Notes: a model not told the origin generated them from the letters alone. DNA of 64,000 nucleotides from Anaerotignum faecicola (GCF_003865035.1 NZ_BHVZ01000001.1:744001-808000), one strand, 5' to 3'. Shown: positions 41,290 through 50,599, counted from the stretch's first letter. Made by a program: numbers and translations.

Positions 41290-42633
41290 TTAGCTTCCTG
41301 CAATAGCCAGTCCTCTCACCAGAACGGACGGCGAGCCGACACCGCCGGAGCCGAAATACAAATCATCGGCAATTTCCTCCACCTCTGCCAGAAGCTGATA
41401 AAAATTGCCTGCAACGGTAATCTGCTCCACAGGCGCGTCAATCCTGCCGCCTTTGATACGGAACCCCTCCGCCGAAAGGGAAAAATCGCCCGAAACGGCA
41501 TTTGTGCCTGCGTGCAGTCCCATCAGGCTTGTAATCAAAAGACCGGTTCCCATTTTGGCAAGCAAGACATCCTGCGAAATCTCACCCCTTGCCAGATAGA
41601 AATTCGTGGGCGCAGTTTTAACAGAGCCTGTCAGCCCCATCTTAAAGCCATTGCCTGTGGATGCCACGCCATCCTTTTTCGCCGTCCTGCGATTATAAAG
41701 CAGGGTTTTCAGCACGCCGTTTTCGATAATGGCTTTATTTTTGCCCGAAACGCCCTCACTGTCGAAGGGCTGTGTGCCATAGCCGCCTAAAAGCAGGGCA
41801 TCATCCCGCAGTGTAACCCCTTCGGATGCGATTTTTTCGCCCGTTTTGCCCTGCAAAAGAGAGAAGCCCTTCTGCGCATTTTCCGCAAAAAATACTCCTG
41901 CAAACGCGCCCAAAAGAGAAACCATCGCCCTACCGTCGAAAATTACATCGTATTTCCCACTTGGCACAGACGCTGCCCCCAGATGGGATGCGGCACGCTT
42001 TGCCGCCATTCTGCCCGTTTCCTCAGGGTTGAACTCATTCCAATCCTGCGCCTTCCAGAAATAGGAGCCTGTTTTGGTTTCTCCGCCCTTTTTTGCAATC
42101 GCAGAAACATAAGCCGTCGCAAAATTCTTCGCAAAGGAAACATCCAGCCCTCTGGTGTTGCGGATGACAACCTCCGCCAGAGATGTCCCCAGCGCGCAGT
42201 AATCCAGAGAAGCAACCTCCTCCGCTCCTGCCAGTGCCGCTGTTTCCATACGCATGGCGGCGCTGATTTTTTCCTCTACCCTTAATTCCTCCAGAGCGGC
42301 ATTCACGCCCTCCAACTCAGGGTAGTTTTCCTCTCCCGCATAAAGCTCCTCGCAGTCCTCCGGAGAAAGAAGCGCCGCATTTTCCTTCGCCGTTTCCACC
42401 AGATATGCAATGGCATCCTCTGTCAGCTGTTCGGTATAGGCATAGCCTGTCCGCCCGTTGATGTTTCCGCGAAACGCCAGACCCTCCTCCCTGCTGTTTT
42501 CATAATCGCTGACCTCGCCCTCCAGAATCAGCACCTCAAACGCCTTGCCGCCGCGGTAATAAACCTCGCAGTCCGCAAAGCCTGCCTGTCTGCCGTAGGC
42601 AAGCACCTTTTCCAAAAATTCCTTCCGTTCCAT
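41290..42633 (-). CDS. pmbA: TldD/PmbA family metalloprotease, PmbA-type subunit
   Basis: A 447-residue partner in the TldD-TldE(PmbA) protease, which trims modified peptides and unfolded proteins in other bacteria. It has the family C-terminus (LITSLMGLHAGTNAVSGDFS) but no HExxxH zinc motif, as expected for the non-catalytic partner. I start at 42633 (GGGGGTAAG upstream), 5 bases after the tldD stop. The clients of the complex are not evident; no bacteriocin or RiPP genes are nearby. Confidence 0.93.
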   Translation of the reverse strand: MERKEFLEKVLAYGRQAGFADCEVYYRGGKAFEVLILEGEVSDYENSREEGLAFRGNINGRTGYAYTEQLTEDAIAYLVETAKENAALLSPEDCEELYAGEENYPELEGVNAALEELRVEEKISAAMRMETAALAGAEEVASLDYCALGTSLAEVVIRNTRGLDVSFAKNFATAYVSAIAKKGGETKTGSYFWKAQDWNEFNPEETGRMAAKRAASHLGAASVPSGKYDVIFDGRAMVSLLGAFAGVFFAENAQKGFSLLQGKTGEKIASEGVTLRDDALLLGGYGTQPFDSEGVSGKNKAIIENGVLKTLLYNRRTAKKDGVASTGNGFKMGLTGSVKTAPTNFYLARGEISQDVLLAKMGTGLLITSLMGLHAGTNAVSGDFSLSAEGFRIKGGRIDAPVEQITVAGNFYQLLAEVEEIADDLYFGSGGVGSPSVLVRGLAIAGS

Positions 42634-42638
42634 TCCGC

Positions 42639-44021
42639 TTACCCCCTTCCGCCGACAGTCATGCTGCTGACGCGAATCATAGGCTGCCCTACATCGGTCG
42701 GGATAGAGCCACTCTTGCTGCCGCACATCCCCTGCGCCCGTCTCAGATTATTGCCGACCATGTCAATATCACGCAGCACCTCCGCGCCCTTGCCGATAAG
42801 GGTTGCCCCTCTGACCGGCTCGGCAATCCTCCCGTTGCGAATCATATAGCCCTCCAGAACGGCAAAGTTAAACGAACCCGTTGCAGGGTCAACGCTGCCG
42901 CCGCCCATCTGCTTGGCATAAAGCCCAAATTCCGTATTTGCGATGATTTCCTCCGGCGTGCTTTTACCGTTGGCAATGAAGGTATTCGTCATGCGGCTGG
43001 TGGGGGCAAAGCGGTAATCCTGTCTGCGCGAGGAGCCGGTAATTGCCGTGTGCATGCGTCTGCTGTTCAGGCGGTCAACCAGATAGGACCGCAGAATCCC
43101 GTTTTCAATCAGGATATTTTTTGCCGTGGGCGTGCCCTCGTCATCCATTTCGGCAGAGCCCCAGCCATTGGGGATTGTCCCATCATCCAGCGCCGTCACC
43201 AGAGGGGACGCAATCTGCTGTCCCAGCCTCCCTGCGAAAACGGACGCATTTCTTGCCACCGCCGTTGCCTCCAGACCATGTCCGCAGGCCTCATGGAAAA
43301 TGACACCGCCGAAGCCATTATCAATCACAACAGGGATTTTCCCCGCAGGGCAGGGCTTTGCGCCAAGCATGGTAACGGCAATGCGTGCCGCCTCCCTTGC
43401 AGTATCCTCCACATTGATGCGCTCAAACAGCTCATACCCCTCGGAGCCGCCCGGCCCCAGATGTCCGCTCTGCTTTTCCGTCGCAGAGGATGCCACTGCC
43501 TCAATGGTAAAGCGGCTGCGTGTGCGGTTCTCCTCGCCCCAGATGCCCTCGGAATTGGCAACCAGCACATGCTTCATCACCTCAAGATAGCCTGCCCTTG
43601 TCTGCGTAACGGCATCGTGATATGCCCTTGCCGCCGCGGATGCCAGCCGAAGCTGCTCCGCCTTTCTCTGCTTGGACACGCTTTCCGGCAGGATACGGAT
43701 GGGATTGATGCAGCGCTCCGCCATCCTTTTCCAGCCGCAGATATCATAAATGCGGTCGCCGCGCAGAGCCGCCGCGCCCTCCCTCGCAATGCGAATGAGG
43801 CTTTCCTCGGAAAGGTCATTCGTAAAGCCGTAAATCGCCTGATTCCCGAAAAACAGCCGCACCCCTGCGCCGTAATCCATGCCGCCCAGTGCCGTTTCCA
43901 CCTTGCCGTTGACCATGGCAATGCTGCTTCTCTTTGTCCGCTCTGCATAAATTTCGGCAAAATCGGCACCGCTTTCCAGTGCCGCTGCCAGTATATTTTC
44001 TACTGCCGCTTTTTTCAGCAT
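42639..44021 (-). CDS. tldD: TldD family metalloprotease, catalytic subunit
   Basis: The catalytic half of the TldD/PmbA heterodimer, 460 residues. The zinc-binding HEACGH motif is present in GGVIFHEACGHGLEATA at about residue 238. SGDFNFA-type and GMCGSKSGSIPTDVGQP C-terminal segments support the call. It overlaps recU upstream by 7 bases and precedes pmbA by 5, so recU-tldD-pmbA form one operon. Confidence 0.93.
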   Translation of the reverse strand: MLKKAAVENILAAALESGADFAEIYAERTKRSSIAMVNGKVETALGGMDYGAGVRLFFGNQAIYGFTNDLSEESLIRIAREGAAALRGDRIYDICGWKRMAERCINPIRILPESVSKQRKAEQLRLASAAARAYHDAVTQTRAGYLEVMKHVLVANSEGIWGEENRTRSRFTIEAVASSATEKQSGHLGPGGSEGYELFERINVEDTAREAARIAVTMLGAKPCPAGKIPVVIDNGFGGVIFHEACGHGLEATAVARNASVFAGRLGQQIASPLVTALDDGTIPNGWGSAEMDDEGTPTAKNILIENGILRSYLVDRLNSRRMHTAITGSSRRQDYRFAPTSRMTNTFIANGKSTPEEIIANTEFGLYAKQMGGGSVDPATGSFNFAVLEGYMIRNGRIAEPVRGATLIGKGAEVLRDIDMVGNNLRRAQGMCGSKSGSIPTDVGQPMIRVSSMTVGGRG

Positions 44022-44569
44022 GATTCCTCACTTCCTTGCTTTTCCGTTTCCTCCAGATACAGGCTGACCGCCTCCAGATAATGCAGGAGATTGCCCGTCT
44101 GCCGGATGCTGTATTTTTCCTCAAAGGCAGCAAGGGGAATAGATTTGCGTCCGCCCCTTGCCGCATTTTCCCAATATATCTTCAGTGTTTCAAACGGCAG
44201 AAGATAATATGCATCTGCCGCAGAAAAATGCACGAGAAGAAAGGAAAGTCCCCGCTGGCGGCGAAATTCCCCCATAAAAGCCATCTGATGTGCATGAATA
44301 TTCTGCAGGGGCAGGCTTTTTCCTGCCGTTTCCTTGGCATCAAAGGCAATGGGAATCCCCTGCGCCACGCCGATATAATCAACCGTAGACTGCTTTTCAA
44401 AATACGCAAGGGTAATCGTCCGCGTTTGCTCATCCATCCGCACAGGGGTGATGGGCGTGGGGATTTTCTGGAATAATGCCACACCCGACTGCCTGTAGCG
44501 TTCATTTGTGAAATTGATGATTTCTTCAAAACTGCTGCCGCGCAGTCCTCTGGAATTCCAATGTGCCAC
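44015..44569 (-). CDS. recU: Holliday junction resolvase RecU
   Basis: Resolves four-way DNA junctions in recombination and segregation. The 184 residues include the active-site pattern STVDYIGVAQGIPIAFDAKE, with the catalytic Asp and Glu-x-Lys-like residues, and the N-terminal NSRGLRGSSFEEIIN. In Bacillus recU is linked to ponA; here it heads an operon with tldD and pmbA. A promoter (44603-44632) lies just upstream. Confidence 0.92.
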   Translation of the reverse strand: MAHWNSRGLRGSSFEEIINFTNERYRQSGVALFQKIPTPITPVRMDEQTRTITLAYFEKQSTVDYIGVAQGIPIAFDAKETAGKSLPLQNIHAHQMAFMGEFRRQRGLSFLLVHFSAADAYYLLPFETLKIYWENAARGGRKSIPLAAFEEKYSIRQTGNLLHYLEAVSLYLEETEKQGSEESC

Positions 44570-44602
44570 TGCTTTTCTCTCCTTTATTCACTGTATGTAT
44601 TC

Positions 44603-44632
44603 AGTATAGCACATCTGCTGTCATTTTGCCAA
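44603..44632 (-). promoter_or_regulatory. promoter of the recU-tldD-pmbA operon
   Basis: Minus strand TTGGCA (44632-44627), an 18-base spacer and TATACT (44608-44603); the -35 overlaps the end of the upstream deacetylase gene. Confidence 0.55.
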
Positions 44633-45406
44633 TTCACTGACGGTCACAAAGGCAATGCCTGCCCGCTCCAGCTCCGGCGCAACCTCTTTGATTGCCTGCG
44701 CCGTAATTTTTCCGCCCTCGGGGCCGACATGCCCAATGGCAATCGCAGACCCTTTTTCCAGTGCGACCTCTCCTGCCTTGCGCAGATGCTCCTTGACGAC
44801 CGCAACAGAATCCGTGCTGTCCAGAAACACATCCCGCTCCAGAAGGGCTACGCCCTTTTCCGCGGCAACGGCTTTTCCAAGGCTTTTCGCCGTTGTCATG
44901 CTGTCTACAAAGGGAACGCCCTTTTCCTTCAGCACCTCCATCACCGCCGAAAGGCTGCGTGCATCCTCCATAATGGCAGAGCCCATGTGGTTATTCATGC
45001 CTGCCGCATCCGGAAGAACAGAAAAGGCTTCCTCCACACATTCCCGAATGGCGGCATCATCCATATCCCGAAAAACCCCCTTCTCGCCGACCCATTCACG
45101 CTTACCCGTGAGGGATTCCATCGGCATGTGGATAAAAATTTCCTTGCCTGCCTGCCGCACTCGCTCCGCATCCTCCGCCGTGCAGGAGGAAAAGGGCATA
45201 ACCGCCGCCGTAAAGGGGATGGAAAGCGCAAGCATTTCCTCTGTCCCTGCGCCGCAATAGCCGAAATCATCAATCAGAATTGCCAGTCTGCAAGGCTTTT
45301 CTCCGTCAACACGCACCGTCTGCCCTGCCGCCAAGCTTCTGCCGCCCAGAAAGCACATCCCGAACAAAGCCAGATATTTGATCCCCGTTTTTATGTTTTC
45401 TCTCAT
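44621..45406 (-). CDS. divergent polysaccharide deacetylase family protein
   Basis: A 261-residue exported or membrane-anchored protein of the YibQ-like (Polysacc_deac_2) family. After an N-terminal hydrophobic segment (YLALFGMCFLGGRSLAAG) come the metal/active-site segments LAILIDDFGYCG, IHMPMES, GMNNHMGSAIM and IGHVGPEGG. It is thought to act on cell-envelope glycans, though the substrate is unknown. It is single in its region, between recU and a MATE gene. Confidence 0.88.
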   Translation of the reverse strand: MRENIKTGIKYLALFGMCFLGGRSLAAGQTVRVDGEKPCRLAILIDDFGYCGAGTEEMLALSIPFTAAVMPFSSCTAEDAERVRQAGKEIFIHMPMESLTGKREWVGEKGVFRDMDDAAIRECVEEAFSVLPDAAGMNNHMGSAIMEDARSLSAVMEVLKEKGVPFVDSMTTAKSLGKAVAAEKGVALLERDVFLDSTDSVAVVKEHLRKAGEVALEKGSAIAIGHVGPEGGKITAQAIKEVAPELERAGIAFVTVSELAK

Positions 45407-45467
45407 CTCAGAATCATCCCGTTTTTTTGGTGTGCTTTATAAATATGAATCTACGCAGAAAAAAAGA

Positions 45468-45488
45468 CATCGGAAGCCTCCGATGCCT
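45468..45488 (-). terminator. hairpin after the MATE gene
   Basis: GCATCGGA / TCCGATG stem on the minus strand, followed by TCTTTTTTTCTGCG, just beyond the stop codon at 45489. Confidence 0.75.
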
Positions 45489-46862
45489 TTATGCTGTCAT
45501 ATTTTTCTTTTTCCAGCCGCGCAGCTCCCTTTTCAAGAGCAAAGCCGCAAGCAAAAACGCCAACACATCCGCGACAGGAGCCGCGCCCAACGCACCATCC
45601 ATCCCAAAATGCGCCGAAAGAAGGAGTGCAAACGGAATCAGGAAAATCACCTGTCGGGAAAGCGAAACCGCCAGAGATTTCACAGGGCTGCCGATTGCCT
45701 GAAAGAAGGATGCCGTCACATTTGGCAGTCCATAGACAAAGAAGCCCAGCATATACAAGCGGAAGCAATGCACCGCAAATTCCTGATAGAGCGGTTCCTC
45801 CTCCACAAAAAGCGCCGCCAGAAAGCCGCCGCCATAGCGGAACACCAGAAACCACAGCACAGAAATCCCGATGGAAATTTTTGCGGCAGTCTGAATCGTC
45901 TGCTTGACCCTTTCGTATTGCCTTGCGCCAAAATTAAAGCCGTTAATCGGCTGTGTCCCCGAAGCAAGCCCAACGAACATCGCATGTGCAATCTGATAAA
46001 TTTTCATCATTAAGCCATAGCAGGAAAGCGCAATTTCGCTGCCGTAAATCGTCGCCGCACCATATTTGCGCATGAGGTTATTCATCACAATCTGGGTTGC
46101 CGCCGTTGCGGTCTGTGTGCAAAGGCTGGGAAAGCCAAGCCGTACAATATCCCCGATAAATCTCCATTTCAGGCGAAGATATTTTTTCCGAATGGCAAAA
46201 TGGGAAAAACGGGGAAGATACGCCAGTGCAATCACACCCGAAACAATCTGCCCGATAATCGTTGCCAATGCCGCGCCCTGAATCCCCCATCGGAACACAA
46301 AAATAAAAACGGGGTCAAGCACAACATTTAATGCCGCACCTATCATCATACTGCGCATCATATACTGCGGATTGCCGTCCGCGCGGATAATTGCCGTAAA
46401 TGCCATATTGCACATGCCGAAGGGCTGTCCCAGAAGAATGATGCTCATATACAGAACCGCCTCCGCCACAACAGAGGGCGATGCCCCGAAAAACACCACA
46501 AGCTGCCTTGCGAAGATGCACCCGAACACCGAAAGCAGTATCCCTACGCCGAACAGAAGCATAACCGCGTTCGCAAAGGTACGGTCTGCCTCCTCCTGCT
46601 CCCCTCTGCCAAGGTGCAGGCTGATGTTTGCGGCACAGCCGTCCCCAATCAAAAGCGCCAGCGCAGCCGCAATGATACCGATGGGAAAGGTCACATTCGT
46701 GGCGGCAACGCCCTTGATGCCCACCGCATGCCCGATGTAAATCTGGTCTACGATGTTATACAGGCAGTTCACCATCAGCGTCAGCGCCGTCGGAACGGAG
46801 AATTTCAGCAGCAGCCGCCCGATTGGCTCTGTGCCTAAGCTATTCTGTTTTGTTTCCGTCAT
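45489..46862 (-). CDS. MATE family efflux transporter
   Basis: A 457-residue multidrug/toxin exporter with 12 predicted helices arranged as two six-helix halves. PIGRLLLKFSVPTALTLMVN and the QPFGMCNMAFTAIIRADGNP segment are typical of the NorM/DinF superfamily. The substrate is not predictable. No local regulator is adjacent. Confidence 0.9.
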   Translation of the reverse strand: MTETKQNSLGTEPIGRLLLKFSVPTALTLMVNCLYNIVDQIYIGHAVGIKGVAATNVTFPIGIIAAALALLIGDGCAANISLHLGRGEQEEADRTFANAVMLLFGVGILLSVFGCIFARQLVVFFGASPSVVAEAVLYMSIILLGQPFGMCNMAFTAIIRADGNPQYMMRSMMIGAALNVVLDPVFIFVFRWGIQGAALATIIGQIVSGVIALAYLPRFSHFAIRKKYLRLKWRFIGDIVRLGFPSLCTQTATAATQIVMNNLMRKYGAATIYGSEIALSCYGLMMKIYQIAHAMFVGLASGTQPINGFNFGARQYERVKQTIQTAAKISIGISVLWFLVFRYGGGFLAALFVEEEPLYQEFAVHCFRLYMLGFFVYGLPNVTASFFQAIGSPVKSLAVSLSRQVIFLIPFALLLSAHFGMDGALGAAPVADVLAFLLAALLLKRELRGWKKKNMTA

Positions 46863-46933
46863 GCGTCCTCACCCGCCTTCCCCGTTCGATGCGAAAAGCC
46901 CCTACTTCAAAAAAAAGCCTTGTTGCTTTTATT

Positions 46934-47398
46934 TTATTTCTCTACCGGCTTGCCACATTCACCGCAGAATTTCTGTCCCTCGGCAAGCACCGCGCCGCAT
47001 TCCGCGCAGACAGGCACAGGCTCCTTTTCAATGCCCGCTCTTTCTGCCGCCTGCTCTGCCTCCGCCGCCTTTTCTGCCGCCTTGCGTTCTGCGCGTTCCG
47101 CTTCACGCTCTGCCTTTCTTGCCTCCCCTTCGGCTTTGATTTGCGCAATCTGCGCTTCCATGCCATGAATTTTATCCTGCGCGGCTACGATTTTGTCGCA
47201 AATCATCATTGCCTCCTCATCAAACTGCTCCCCTGTGACAAATTTCGCCCAGAAATGCTCGCCCAGCTCTCTCTGGAAGGACTGAATATTGCCCTTTGTC
47301 AGGTTAATCTCCCCAATCAGCTTATTGATTTCCAAGCTGTCATTTGTCTTTTCGGATACCGTTTTTGCCATTTCATTCAATCTATCAAAAAAAGCCAT
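46934..47398 (-). CDS. coiled-coil protein with C-terminal zinc ribbon, 154 aa
   Basis: No named family. Residues 1 to 55 are helical (MAFFDRLNEMAKTVSEKTND). A charged coiled coil of Glu/Arg/Ala repeats (EARKAEREAERAERKAAEKA) covers about 88 to 122, and the last 25 residues form a zinc ribbon, CAECGAVLAEGQKFCGECG. The layout suggests a soluble scaffold or nucleic-acid/protein-binding adaptor. AAGGAGGAA precedes the ATG. Confidence 0.75.
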   Translation of the reverse strand: MAFFDRLNEMAKTVSEKTNDSLEINKLIGEINLTKGNIQSFQRELGEHFWAKFVTGEQFDEEAMMICDKIVAAQDKIHGMEAQIAQIKAEGEARKAEREAERAERKAAEKAAEAEQAAERAGIEKEPVPVCAECGAVLAEGQKFCGECGKPVEK

Positions 47399-47544
47399 GC
47401 TACATTCCTCCTTAGATATCTGTTTCTTTATTTAATTTCGCTTTTTTTCCTGAAATTCCTTTTTCTGTCCGCGTTTTTTCCGCATGAAAAGCCAAAATTC
47501 TTTCATATTAAATAGAAAACAGAACCACAAAGGAGGAATGACAC

Positions 47545-47724
47545 ATGGATTGGCTTCGCAAATGGGACACCTTGCCGCAGGAGGTGCGCCAACTGATTCT
47601 GCATAACGGCGCGGACATGGAACGCTTCTACACCCTCTCCACCGAGGAGCGGCAGGAGGTGCTCAACCGCATCCGCATGGCAAACACGCCCGACGAGCTG
47701 GATGCAACGGCAAAGCGAAAATAG
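47545..47724 (+). CDS. small hypothetical protein, 59 aa
   Basis: A perfect AAAGGAGG site eight bases before the ATG at 47545 supports it. The product begins MDWLRKWDTLPQEVRQLILH and continues with NGADMERFYTLSTEERQEVL, a helical, charged, soluble protein with no Cys or membrane helix. No family is recognised. It lies alone between the divergent zinc-ribbon gene and xpt. Confidence 0.72.
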   Translation: MDWLRKWDTLPQEVRQLILHNGADMERFYTLSTEERQEVLNRIRMANTPDELDATAKRK

Positions 47725-47829
47725 CCGTTTTTCCCTCAGAAAATCCGCCAAAACTTTTTGAAAAAAAGGAAACTTTCTATTCAAATTCCCGATTCTCTCT
47801 AAAATCCGGCTGTTTTCGGCAAAGAGCGG

Positions 47830-47858
47830 TTTACATCCCCGGATGCACGCCGTATAAT
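47830..47858 (+). promoter_or_regulatory. promoter of xpt
   Basis: TTTACA (47830-47835), a 17-base spacer and TATAAT (47853-47858). No purine riboswitch is seen in the short leader. Confidence 0.72.
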
Positions 47859-47935
47859 AGTGAATACTTGAGAAAAAGCAAAGCATTGCAAAAATGAGAG
47901 AGAGCAGCGGAAATTTTAGAGAAGGAGCCGGCAAC

Positions 47936-48511
47936 ATGGATTTGTTAAAGAGAAGAATTATCGAAGACGGTACAGAATTAGGTACAGAAGTTGTAAAAGT
48001 GGATTCTTTTTTGAATCACCAGTTGGATATTGGTCTTTTTATGGCGATTGGGAAAGAAATCAGCCGCCGTTTCGGTCATCTGGGAATCAATAAGATTCTG
48101 ACTATCGAATCCTCCGGCATCGGCATTGCTGCCATCACTGCATTATATTTTGATCTGGTGCCTGTGGTTTTCGCAAAGAAAACACAGCCCAACACCATGA
48201 CAGAGGATTTTTACGGCGCAGAGGTAAAATCCTTCACAAAGGGTACGGTTTCTGTCGCGCGCGTATCCAAGCAGTACCTCAATCCTGAGGACAGAGTGCT
48301 CATTATCGATGATTTCCTTGCGCACGGCGAGGCTGCCATGGGGCTTTGCTCCCTTGTAGAGCAGGCAGGCGGCACCGTCTGCGGCATTGCGGCTGTCATT
48401 GAAAAGGAATTTCAGGGCGGCAGCAAAAAGCTGCGGGATGCAGGCTATTATGTAGACTCTCTGGCTGTCATTACCGCCATCAGGGATGGTCAGATTACCT
48501 TCAAGGATTGA
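47936..48511 (+). CDS. xpt: xanthine phosphoribosyltransferase
   Basis: Purine salvage: xanthine plus PRPP gives XMP. The 191 residues include the PRPP-binding loop RVLIIDDFLAHGEAAMG and the N-terminal MDLLKRRIIEDG typical of Xpt. I start at 47936 (AAGGAG upstream); an ATG 14 codons earlier lacks a ribosome site. There is no linked pbuX permease, unlike in Bacillus. Confidence 0.95.
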   Translation: MDLLKRRIIEDGTELGTEVVKVDSFLNHQLDIGLFMAIGKEISRRFGHLGINKILTIESSGIGIAAITALYFDLVPVVFAKKTQPNTMTEDFYGAEVKSFTKGTVSVARVSKQYLNPEDRVLIIDDFLAHGEAAMGLCSLVEQAGGTVCGIAAVIEKEFQGGSKKLRDAGYYVDSLAVITAIRDGQITFKD

Positions 48512-48542
48512 GTACAGAAGAAAAACAACAGGAAAAGCAGGA

Positions 48543-48572
48543 TTCCCGTCCTATGGGTAGGACGGGATTTTT
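48543..48572 (+). terminator. terminator of xpt
   Basis: Stem TCCCGTCCTA / TAGGACGGGA with a TGGG loop, then TTTTTC. Confidence 0.88.
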
Positions 48573-48648
48573 CATGCTTCGCCGAACTGTAAAATCTTAA
48601 CACAAAATTTGCACAAAAAAGGGTTGGAAAAATCTACACTTTTCACAG

Positions 48649-48677
48649 TTGAGAAGTCTCTGCGGCTTTGTTATGAT
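48649..48677 (+). promoter_or_regulatory. promoter of the SulP gene
   Basis: TTGAGA (48649-48654), a 17-base spacer and TATGAT (48672-48677). Confidence 0.55.
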
Positions 48678-48754
48678 ATTCAGGCATGCTTTCTTCCGAA
48701 AAAGCAGCTTTTCCACAAAAATGCAAGGGTTATCGTATGAAAGGGGAATTCGTG

Positions 48755-50404
48755 ATGCTGAGTAAATTTATCAGCAGTTTAAAACAGGAATTTGGCGGCT
48801 ATAATGCTGCCGCATTGACAAAGGACTTAATGGCAGGTCTGACGGTTGCCGCCGTTGCGCTGCCTCTGGCGCTTGCCTTCGGTGTCAGCAGTGGTGCGGA
48901 TGCCGCATCGGGGTTAATCACTGCCATCATTGCCGGGCTGATTATGAGCCTGCTTTCCGGCGGCTATTATCAGATTTCCGGGCCTACGGGTGCCATGGCG
49001 GCAATTCTGATGTCTCTGGTTGCAGCCTACGGGATGGACGGCGTATTTATCGCAACGCTGATTGCGGGCATCATCCTGCTTCTGGCAGGGATTCTGCATC
49101 TGGGCAAGCTGACCTCCTTCATCCCCGCCCCCGTTATCACAGGCTTTACCTCCGGTATCGCCGTTATCATCGCCTTGGGACAGGTTGATAATTTCTTCGG
49201 AACACATTCCGAGGGAACCTCTGCCATCGGCAAGCTGTTCAGCTATGCGCGCCTTGGCTTCTCCCCCAATCTGACCGCTGTCGGTCTGGGGCTGTTCGTG
49301 GTTCTGTTTATGGTATTCTTTCCGAAAAAATGGAACGCCGTTGTCCCTGCCTCTCTTGTCAGCATCATCCTCACCACTGCGTTTTCCATTTTCATGCAGC
49401 TGGATGTCGCTGTGGTTGGGGAAATCCCCAAAACACTGATTCCCGAAAACCGCCTGCTGTTTGGCGCGCTGAATCTGAAAACCATCGGCGCACTGGTCAC
49501 ACCTGCGTTTTCCATCGCCATTCTGGGCATGATTGAAAGCCTGCTTTGCGGCGCATCCGCAGGGCGCATGACAGGCGTGCGTCTGGATGCCAATCAAGAG
49601 CTGATTGCACAGGGGGTCGGGAATATCCTGCTGCCCTTCTTCGGCGGCATCCCCGCAACCGCGGCAATCGCGCGTACCAGTGTTGCCATCAAATCCGGTG
49701 CAAAAACAAGACTGACCGGCGTATTCCATGCCGTTGGGCTTCTGATTTCCATGTTCCTGCTGGCTCCCGTCATGTCCAAGATTCCTCTGGCGGCTCTGGC
49801 AGGGGTGCTGATGGTAACAGCATGGAGAATGAACGAATGGGAATCCATCCGCTATATCTTCTCCCATAAATTCAAGGGCGCAATGCTCGAATTTACGGCA
49901 ACCATGTTTGCAACCATCATCTTCGATCTGACCGTTGCCATTTTGATTGGTGTGCTGATTGGTCTGGTATTTCTGGTATCCCGTCTGTCCTTCATTGAAA
50001 TCAACTATGAAAGCGTGGACATGAACCGTATGCATGTAACCGATCCTGTGCTTTGCGAACGCTACAGCAATGCAAAGGTTGTTTATATCACAGGCCCTAT
50101 GATTTTCGCCAACACACAGGCAGTTGCGGATATCGCAGGAAAGGTAGAGGGCTCCGATACGGTGCTGTTCTCCATGAGAGGCGTATCCAATATCGATATT
50201 TCCTGCGCACAGACCCTGCGTGAGCTGGTGGAGGGTCTGCGTAAAAAAGGTGTGGACGTTGCCATCTGCGGTATGACCACCCACGCAATGAAAATGATGG
50301 ACCGTACTGATTTGCATGAGCTTATCGGGGACGAAAACTTCTACTGGAGCGTAGAGCGGGTGCTTTTAACAAACCGTCCTCGCCCTGCCGCAAAAGTAGA
50401 TTGA
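48755..50404 (+). CDS. SulP family inorganic anion transporter with STAS domain
   Basis: A 549-residue SLC26/SulP permease with 10 to 14 membrane helices (LTVAAVALPLALAFGVSSGA onward) and a C-terminal cytoplasmic STAS domain (about 425 to 545, RGVSNIDISCAQTLRELVEG). The substrate could be sulfate, bicarbonate or a dicarboxylate; sequence alone does not decide. Residue pattern GPTGAMAAIL marks the core. I start at ATG 48755 (AAAGGGGAA upstream); two earlier in-frame ATGs have weaker sites. Confidence 0.92.
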   Translation: MLSKFISSLKQEFGGYNAAALTKDLMAGLTVAAVALPLALAFGVSSGADAASGLITAIIAGLIMSLLSGGYYQISGPTGAMAAILMSLVAAYGMDGVFIATLIAGIILLLAGILHLGKLTSFIPAPVITGFTSGIAVIIALGQVDNFFGTHSEGTSAIGKLFSYARLGFSPNLTAVGLGLFVVLFMVFFPKKWNAVVPASLVSIILTTAFSIFMQLDVAVVGEIPKTLIPENRLLFGALNLKTIGALVTPAFSIAILGMIESLLCGASAGRMTGVRLDANQELIAQGVGNILLPFFGGIPATAAIARTSVAIKSGAKTRLTGVFHAVGLLISMFLLAPVMSKIPLAALAGVLMVTAWRMNEWESIRYIFSHKFKGAMLEFTATMFATIIFDLTVAILIGVLIGLVFLVSRLSFIEINYESVDMNRMHVTDPVLCERYSNAKVVYITGPMIFANTQAVADIAGKVEGSDTVLFSMRGVSNIDISCAQTLRELVEGLRKKGVDVAICGMTTHAMKMMDRTDLHELIGDENFYWSVERVLLTNRPRPAAKVD

Positions 50405-50455
50405 TAAAAAGCGCAAGCTGATAAAAAAGCTTGGAAAAAAGAACATCCTCCGCTC

Positions 50456-50484
50456 TTGACGGACAGTAGCAAGGATGTTATGAT
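50456..50484 (+). promoter_or_regulatory. promoter of the TPP riboswitch-thiC transcript
   Basis: TTGACG (50456-50461), a 17-base spacer and TATGAT (50479-50484), directly before the aptamer. Confidence 0.8.
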
Positions 50485-50501
50485 TAAAAAAACTTCAAAA
50501 A

Positions 50502-50583
50502 AGGGGAGCTTGCGTAAGTAGGCTGAGAGTAAGCTATCATGCTTTGACCCATAACCTGATTTGGATAATGCCAACGTAGGGAC
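50502..50583 (+). promoter_or_regulatory. TPP (thiamine pyrophosphate) riboswitch
   Basis: The THI-box is complete: GGGGAGC, GGCTGAGAG, GACCCATAACCTGATTTGG and ATAATGCCAACGTAGGGA. A strong terminator hairpin follows at 50600, so it probably switches by premature termination when TPP is high. Confidence 0.95.
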
Positions 50584-50599
50584 ATACTGTTGACGCGAG

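Noticed and set aside
47859..47935. A purine riboswitch before xpt
   Set aside because: The leader is only about 70 bases long and lacks the conserved purine-aptamer loops.
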